From: Penelope pileata
Lineage: Eukaryota; Chordata; Aves; Galliformes; Cracidae
NCBI GenBank assembly: GCA_013396635.1
Contig: WBMW01005031.1
Span: 62,001-126,000, forward strand
Direction: 5' to 3'
DNA: 64,000 nt
In this document: piece after piece, positions 58,246 to 64,000 of the stretch
Layout of the letters: each line of letters opens with the position of its first letter
Numbering within the stretch: the stretch's first letter is position 1
Notes under the pieces: generated by a model
Told to the model about the DNA's origin: nothing
The model's input: the letters and a program-made list of their open reading frames with translations, nothing else
Database searches by the model: none
Program-made: the position numbers and the translations under genes

Positions 58246-61221
58246 GAGATTTCACTGAGTTTGGTGCCTAGAGTCTTTGTGGGTCTGAACATTACACCTG
58301 TGTCTAAAATTCAGCTAAGTATATATTGTGTTTGTGGACTGTGCAAGGAGAGAGTAATGAATGTGGATTGGCTCCTATCCGTGCTGCTCAGGGCTAATGC
58401 CCTGTGGAGTGAAGTAGCCACATCCACTCTGTGAAACATTCAATTGCCGTCCCTCTCATGTGGCTCTCTCATGGCACTAAGTCATCATTATTATTTTTTC
58501 TGATTTTTCAGTTCAAAGAGCTGGAAGTAATAACATAACTGTGTTTTAGCCTGCCAGAGCAATGTTTTCATGACATGATGCTGAGGGAGCAAATTGCAGC
58601 CCCTGAGGAGTAACATAAAGATGTTTAGAGGCATTTATGTGAATGAGACCTGACTTTTGGGTAGGGCTAGAGGACTGCCCTGAGTGAAGAAAGAAACTTG
58701 GCATGGTTTTGTCCTTTTGGGACTGTTCTGTCTAAATGTTTTTTGGAAGGAACTAGGTGGCTTGTTCAGAAGCCTGTAGATTCGAAGGACTGGGAGATCA
58801 GGGCCTGGGAATGAAATTGAATGAGTTAGAGTGATATAATTATGTCTGACATATAAACCCTCTGTTTCACAAAGCTATTGGAAAGAGAAACAAGCTGGAG
58901 AAACAAGATATTCAAATACTACAGCAGTGGCAGTTATAGAGTACCTAAGATGAATATCCAGATTGCAAAATTACCATCAAAGTTAGTGTCCTTGCCAGTA
59001 TGCAAAAAAGGACCAATTCTAGAGTGAATGATTCTGTCAGGACCCTTCTCATGCAATCTGGGTCAATTTTTCCAGGTCAAAAATTTACTCTGTTGATAGG
59101 ATAGCGGACAGAAGCTTCCATTAACAATAATTCTGCTAGCACTCATGGAGAACATCAGTTGCCAATGCATCTGGTGCAGATTGCTTTGATGAAAAGATTG
59201 CCTTGGCAATGGGATTTATCAAAATAAGAACTTTCTGCAGAAGTTTATTGCTTTGGCATTGAGAGGTCTGAAGTGGAATTTGTAGTTGAAATGAAATAGG
59301 AATCACCACACCCCTCAAAAGCCCTTCTCCATTGGGAGTAACCTGGAGTGTAGGAGTGTTTCAGTCTCAGAAATCAGACCTGAACTACTAGACTCAGTCA
59401 GGTGACTGACAGATAGGCTCTGGAATCAGACTCCCCCTCCCTGTGTTCAGTGTGCATTTAACTATATATAAAAATGGAAACCACTACAGAAGGAAATACG
59501 GTGTCAAGACATTGACCCTTTAGCCCTATGGTAAAAGTATTCAGCTGGGAGGGGATCTAAATCAGAAAGAGCATCAGATGTAGGTCTTTCTTCTTATAAA
59601 TACTTGCCCTTCCAATCAGTGAATACTTAAGGGTAAACTCTTTTTATCTCTTTCTGTGTCTCTCATCTGATCTGCGCACGTATTTTTAAAAGATCTGCAT
59701 TTCATTCCAGTGCAAAAGTCTCTGCAAGATATAACTCTTGCTTTCATATCAGCCCAGCTTTTAGATCAGTGCTAAGTATATCAAATCTAGAAAGGAAATG
59801 GAGTGTTGCATAGAAATAATTTTTATTATTATTATACACTTAGAGATAATACTATGTTTGGATAATTTATTGTTAGTGTCATGGGATAATTTTCTTTTAA
59901 GTGAGCACATTGATGGCTACTAGCGTGGCATTTTTATTCTTTGAAAGAACATACGTCAGGAAGAGAGAGAGCTTCTGGATGCTGATTCCGTTCCCTTGAT
60001 GTTGCATTCAGTCACATCATCTAACAAAATGCAGTCAATCACATGATGTAACTTTTTCTCCTCTACTTCTATTGGAAAAGCAATGAAGAACCTTAGAACC
60101 TAGCTCAAATTGTGAGAAATATTAAGGAAAAGCAAATCTCTGGTGAAATTTATGCTCATTTGTTCTTGTGCCAGCACTGCACCCTAGCTGATATAGATCT
60201 TCTCCCTCAATGGTTTAATTCAGTCAATTCCTGTATTTCTTGACTGAGTGGTAATCCATTTGTGCAGCATGAAAACTTATAAAAGCTTGTGTCTTGCGAC
60301 CATAAATGAACTCATCAGAAATGTTTTATAAATTTCGGATGAGTAAGAGGCATAGAAATTGATGTCAAAGTTTGCCCATAGATCTCTAGAAAAATTCAAT
60401 AGATGGATTGATTATACCCTATGGAAAATCTGATTTCTGGAAATGAAACAGATCAGTTTCACTTCTTCCATGCTGCAATAGTACATACTGTTTTTCTTGT
60501 AAAAATCTGAACAATGAAAATGCAAAAACAGCCTCTGCCATCTCACTACAATTTTTCTTGCCATTATGCCTTTTGTATGTCCTTCAAGCAAATTTCAAAG
60601 GTAGAGTGTGGAGGAATTCCGTTCTTGTGCTGTGACCTTACAGCTTAAACTTCAAGTGTAGTCACAGCAAATAAAGTGAAGAACAACCCAAGGAGAAGGA
60701 CACAAAGAAAGAAGAGAGAACATCTTGGTTTTTAAGACTTCTGAGTTGAGATGTTCTCTTTTGGTAGTTAGGATATTGAGGAAGAAGGAGAAAAATAAAG
60801 CTCAATAGAGGTTTAAACTTAGGGAACTTTGTATCATTTACTCGTTTACTATGCTTATTGAGTATTTGTCTTACTCAAGAGATAGTAGTTTCCTTTACTC
60901 TTCCTATGTGTTCATTTTAATCAGTATGCATAGAGATCAAAAGAAATTCTACTACAGTTCTCCCAAGTAAAGCATTTGGATTGAGTGCCAGCACAAAAAG
61001 CATTTGAGGAAGAACAGGGAAGTAGATCTGAGATAATGCTGACTAAATAATAATCCATCATTGCATATCACATGCATAGTAACTTCAGAGTACTCCAGTT
61101 CAGAGAAAAGAAAACACTTGGTGTTTTTATGGTTTGTGAAGCTATCTGCCATGTAGCTCTTTGGTGTGTTCTTCAGAAGAGCTGCAGGTTGAGCTGGATT
61201 TTTTTTTCCTAAGCGTCTGCG

Positions 61222-61262
61222 TAGCTTCTGAAGTCAATGGAATTTCCCTGATTTATACTTGA
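61222..61262. repeat. Fragment of an old interspersed repeat
   Basis: 'gcttctgaagtcaatggaat' and 'ttccctgatttatacttg' echo the same widespread old theme as the 53.3-kb palindrome (gaagtcaatgg followed by tttacac-like sequence). Too short to classify. Confidence 0.35.
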
Positions 61263-63261
61263 AACATACAGTAACATGAACGAGTAATGTGCAGGAAGAT
61301 GAATAAACATCCTCTAATTCCTTATCAGAAGTTCATGTGTATTGGCTTCTTACTGTAATTTTTGTTTCCTTTCCTTAGGCTTAGGCACCAAAAAGCTTAC
61401 AAAAGCATAATTTCTTTCCATCTTAAATTTTATTTTATTAAACTCACTGGAGATCTTCTTCACACTACCCTAAACGTGTTAAACAAATTTAGCTGAAGAG
61501 AGAAGAGAAGCACTAAAGGATTGCAAAACTCATCTTCTAGGTTTGTGGACCTCAGGCTGGCTGCCAGAGCCCTGAGTGAAGTGCCTTGGCTCCCACAAGG
61601 AGAGCACATCTATGTGGACAACTTTGTTGTGATGAATTTATTCTGTCAGCATAATGCACTTCACGTCTGTAAGTCAACCACAGTATTGCACATGATAGCT
61701 AAAAACGTGCCAAGTATAAAGTAACACAAAGGGAGTGAATTAAGAGCTTTAACTGTATGACCGAGCATGCATACTGTGTAGATGGAGGGGAAGTGGACCA
61801 TGGCTCTAATCTGTGGTTTTGGGAATTGCAGGTGATCTACAATTACTGATGTCTGTGAGCTAAAGCAGTAGTTGTGTATATGGTCTCACAGGGGTAACCT
61901 ATGATACATTGCTTTCGGTCACCATTAGCACAAAGTCAAAGAAATCAAACGTCTTTGGTGGCATTTACACTTACTCTGTAACCAGCTTGGAGCATTCAGA
62001 CATTAAGTCATAAATGAGGAGAGGTTTAAGTAGTCGCCTTTCAGCTGTTACGAGCTCTCATTTGAGACACACCATCTGACTTTACACGTGTGGATAGGTT
62101 TATCATGTCTTAGCATCTCAAATATGGATGTAGATTTGTTGTGTTACTGGACTTGCAGTGAATGATTGCAGGATTAAAGGCGAGTTGCTTAACAGGTGTT
62201 CCAGCAGTCACCAAAAATACCTCATGAGGGAGAGAAGAGTCACCTAACAACGAAGCAGTTAGTGGAGCAGTGGTGGGAGTGCTTGATTTATCTAACAGCA
62301 TTGTGTCTGCAGCTGTTGACTGGGAACTAAAGCAAATAAGTTCACAAATAAGCACGTAAGGAAAGTCACTCACGGGCTGTTAAATGTGAAGATGTCACTT
62401 TTGGCTGCTCTGGATCCTCCAAGTGCCCGTGACGAGATTACAGGCGGTTTGGCAAGGATACCAGGAAAACATTGCTGTAGGCTTTCCCAGCCTCGTGCCT
62501 TCTATAGGGATTTGCTATTATTCATCATCAGAGTAAGACTGCTGGATGGGATGGGCCTTATGTCTGACATCATAGAGTTGCTCAAATTCTTTTAAGCACC
62601 CCTTTGGCTTTAGGCTAGTCTGCAGAGGGCACTCTTCAGCCCTTTGGTTGAAGCAGAGTTTGCATGGTGTGCAGTCAGGAGAGTAAGGGGGCAAGGAAGT
62701 CCAAGAGTAAGAGGGTGCATGACTGTACTCTCCAGAAGCTGGGTTACTCGGCAAGGAGCAGGGGTTGGGTTCTCTACATCTCCATTACCACCTTCTCTTT
62801 GTCCAGTTGGATGGAGCTGCGCCTGTTTTCAAGAGCCAGAGAAGTCACAGGACAAATCTATATTCCTCATTAATGGGGCAGCTCTGAGCAAGTGCAGAAG
62901 TCCGAATTTCAGATCCCTAGAGAACCTGGGAGGGATTTACCAGATTTAGATACTTTTGGGGTTAGGAGGCCACTGAACAGGATTTTTCATCATTTTGGAC
63001 TTCAGTGTCTGTAGTTTGCTTCAGTTCTTTGGATTTGGTCCACACTTATTCAACTCCCTCCCTGTTTGAAAGCTTATGAGTCAATTCAAGACTTCATGGA
63101 ATCAGAAGAAGTCTTTCCAGGAAGGCTGTTCACTGGGATCTATCTATAAACTTCCAGTACAAACTGAGTAGCTAGTTTATAGTCAGATAGCAACACAGGA
63201 AAAACAAATCCCTGCATATTGTAGCATGGAAGCCTTTATGCAGAAAAGCTGGAGAGAGTTT

Positions 63262-63480
63262 TCTTTGAGAGGAAAAATGTAAAAGCTGCCTGATTGCTTT
63301 ATCAGCCTCTGCAGTAAAAATAGTAATTACTGCAATTTAAGACTAATGAATAAATCACTGTATTAAAACGGGAACAAAAAAGTTTAACAAGCAATCATAC
63401 GTAATCACTTGGCAGCTCTGTTATTAGTGTGGGCAAAGGTATTCACCTAACCTTTGCTGCAGCACCATTATTCCCTCACC
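63262..63480. promoter_or_regulatory. Candidate conserved non-coding element
   Basis: AT-rich unique-looking stretch with a GATA-like word (tttatcag, about 63299), a tagtaattactgc block (about 63320) and 'gggaacaaaaaagtttaaca'. No repeat signature. The suggestion rests on texture only. The 150-codon + frame that begins just after it (63454-63906) is Ser/Pro/Leu-rich without recognised motifs. Confidence 0.2.
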
Positions 63481-64000
63481 TGCAACACAGATAAAATTCT
63501 CCCTTCCTGCTCTCCAGCACTGTTTTGTTACGGCACGTCAGATGTCTGCATAGCTGGGCTCATGCTCCACAGTTCCACAGATACCTGCTCACCCAAAAAC
63601 ACCGCTGTGCTGATAGCTGCGCCGAAGCTGCGCCTGCCTCTGGCTCTTGTCACATCACGGCTGTGTCACGGGCAGATGCTTTCCAGCCCTGTCGTACTCT
63701 CTTTACCACTTCCCTCATTCTACCCAACTGCTCCCCAGCCTGAATCAGCATCCTTCCTGGTTTTTCAGCAGCGCTTTCCCTTTTCACATGATGCCACAAA
63801 GGCTCCAGCTCCTCTTCAGCCTTCCTCCATGCCAGTGCCATGTTACTTGTCACCCACGACTGAAGGATTCAGTCTCACTAGTGAGGCCAGTCTTGCTTTG
63901 CCCTGAAAAAATACCTGCAGTGTAATTGTCTTCAAACTGGTTCATTTGCATTTGCTTTTGACTACGGGGCTGCTGATACGCGGGTGCGCTTCCAGGTCAG

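Larger units (their letters stand above)
52413..64000 (+). other. NSMCE2: NSMCE2 intron (downstream part, 3' end outside window)
   Basis: It begins with the donor gtaagt and runs to the end of the window without any segment resembling the NSMCE2 linker or SP-RING exons. It is AT-rich and relatively poor in recognisable young CR1. It contains an imperfect palindromic old repeat near 53.3 kb, a MIR-like piece near 58.2 kb and a possible conserved block near 63.3 kb. All open frames here look like chance frames: none has a recognisable domain or a convincing splice context. Confidence 0.8.

Noticed and set aside
63454..63906. 150-codon + strand ORF near the end of the window
   Set aside because: Ser/Pro/Leu-rich with overlapping frames and no recognisable domain or splice context; considered chance.
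1..64000. tRNA, rRNA, CRISPR array, operon or phage-like modules
   Set aside because: None seen; the sequence reads as vertebrate intron throughout.

Overview
The window looks like intronic DNA from a bird genome. It has about 40% GC, no long multi-exon ORFs, and many copies of CR1 non-LTR retrotransposons with the (ATTCTATG)n-type 3' tails that are the hallmark interspersed repeat of birds. I saw nothing bacterial or plasmid-like: no operons, no CRISPR array, no tRNA or rRNA genes.

The only protein-coding sequence I can assign with confidence is two internal exons on the + strand, at 22238-22344 and 52259-52412. Together they encode 87 codons of the N-terminal, SMC5-binding helical part of NSMCE2 (MMS21/NSE2), the SUMO E3 ligase of the SMC5/6 complex. 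Both have consensus AG/GT splice sites and their phases match (phase 1 in, 0/0 junction, phase 1 out). Neither is visible as a long Met-initiated ORF. The first coding exon, which should carry the start codon, and the exons carrying the C-terminal SP-RING domain were not found. The window is therefore the middle of a large gene: at least 22 kb of upstream intron, a 29.9-kb intron between the two exons, and at least 11.6 kb of downstream intron.

Layout. 1-22237: upstream intron with six CR1 fragments, older CR1/L3-like remnants near 6 kb, and a MIR-like SINE near 7.9 kb. 22238-22344: exon. 22345-52258: intron containing a GC-rich block with one ambiguous base and a TCTATTCCATTCC-type minisatellite (22.5-23.1 kb), a 233-codon minus-strand ORF of unknown identity that looks like a decayed retrocopy (27.5-28.3 kb), a cluster of antisense CR1 copies including one with recognisable endonuclease and reverse transcriptase segments (32.2-37.3 kb), ancient amniote repeats (33.7-34.1 and 39.6-40.0 kb), an AT-rich stretch with homeodomain and octamer-like sites that could be a conserved non-coding element (40.3-40.6 kb), and a MIR-like SINE (47.7 kb). 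52259-52412: exon. 52413-64000: intron with few recognisable repeats.

Most of the remaining open reading frames of 60-190 codons are chance frames or antisense frames through repeats and are not annotated as genes. I found no convincing previously undescribed system. The most useful items to follow up are the unidentified 233-codon frame, the candidate conserved non-coding stretches, and the unassigned GC-rich block.
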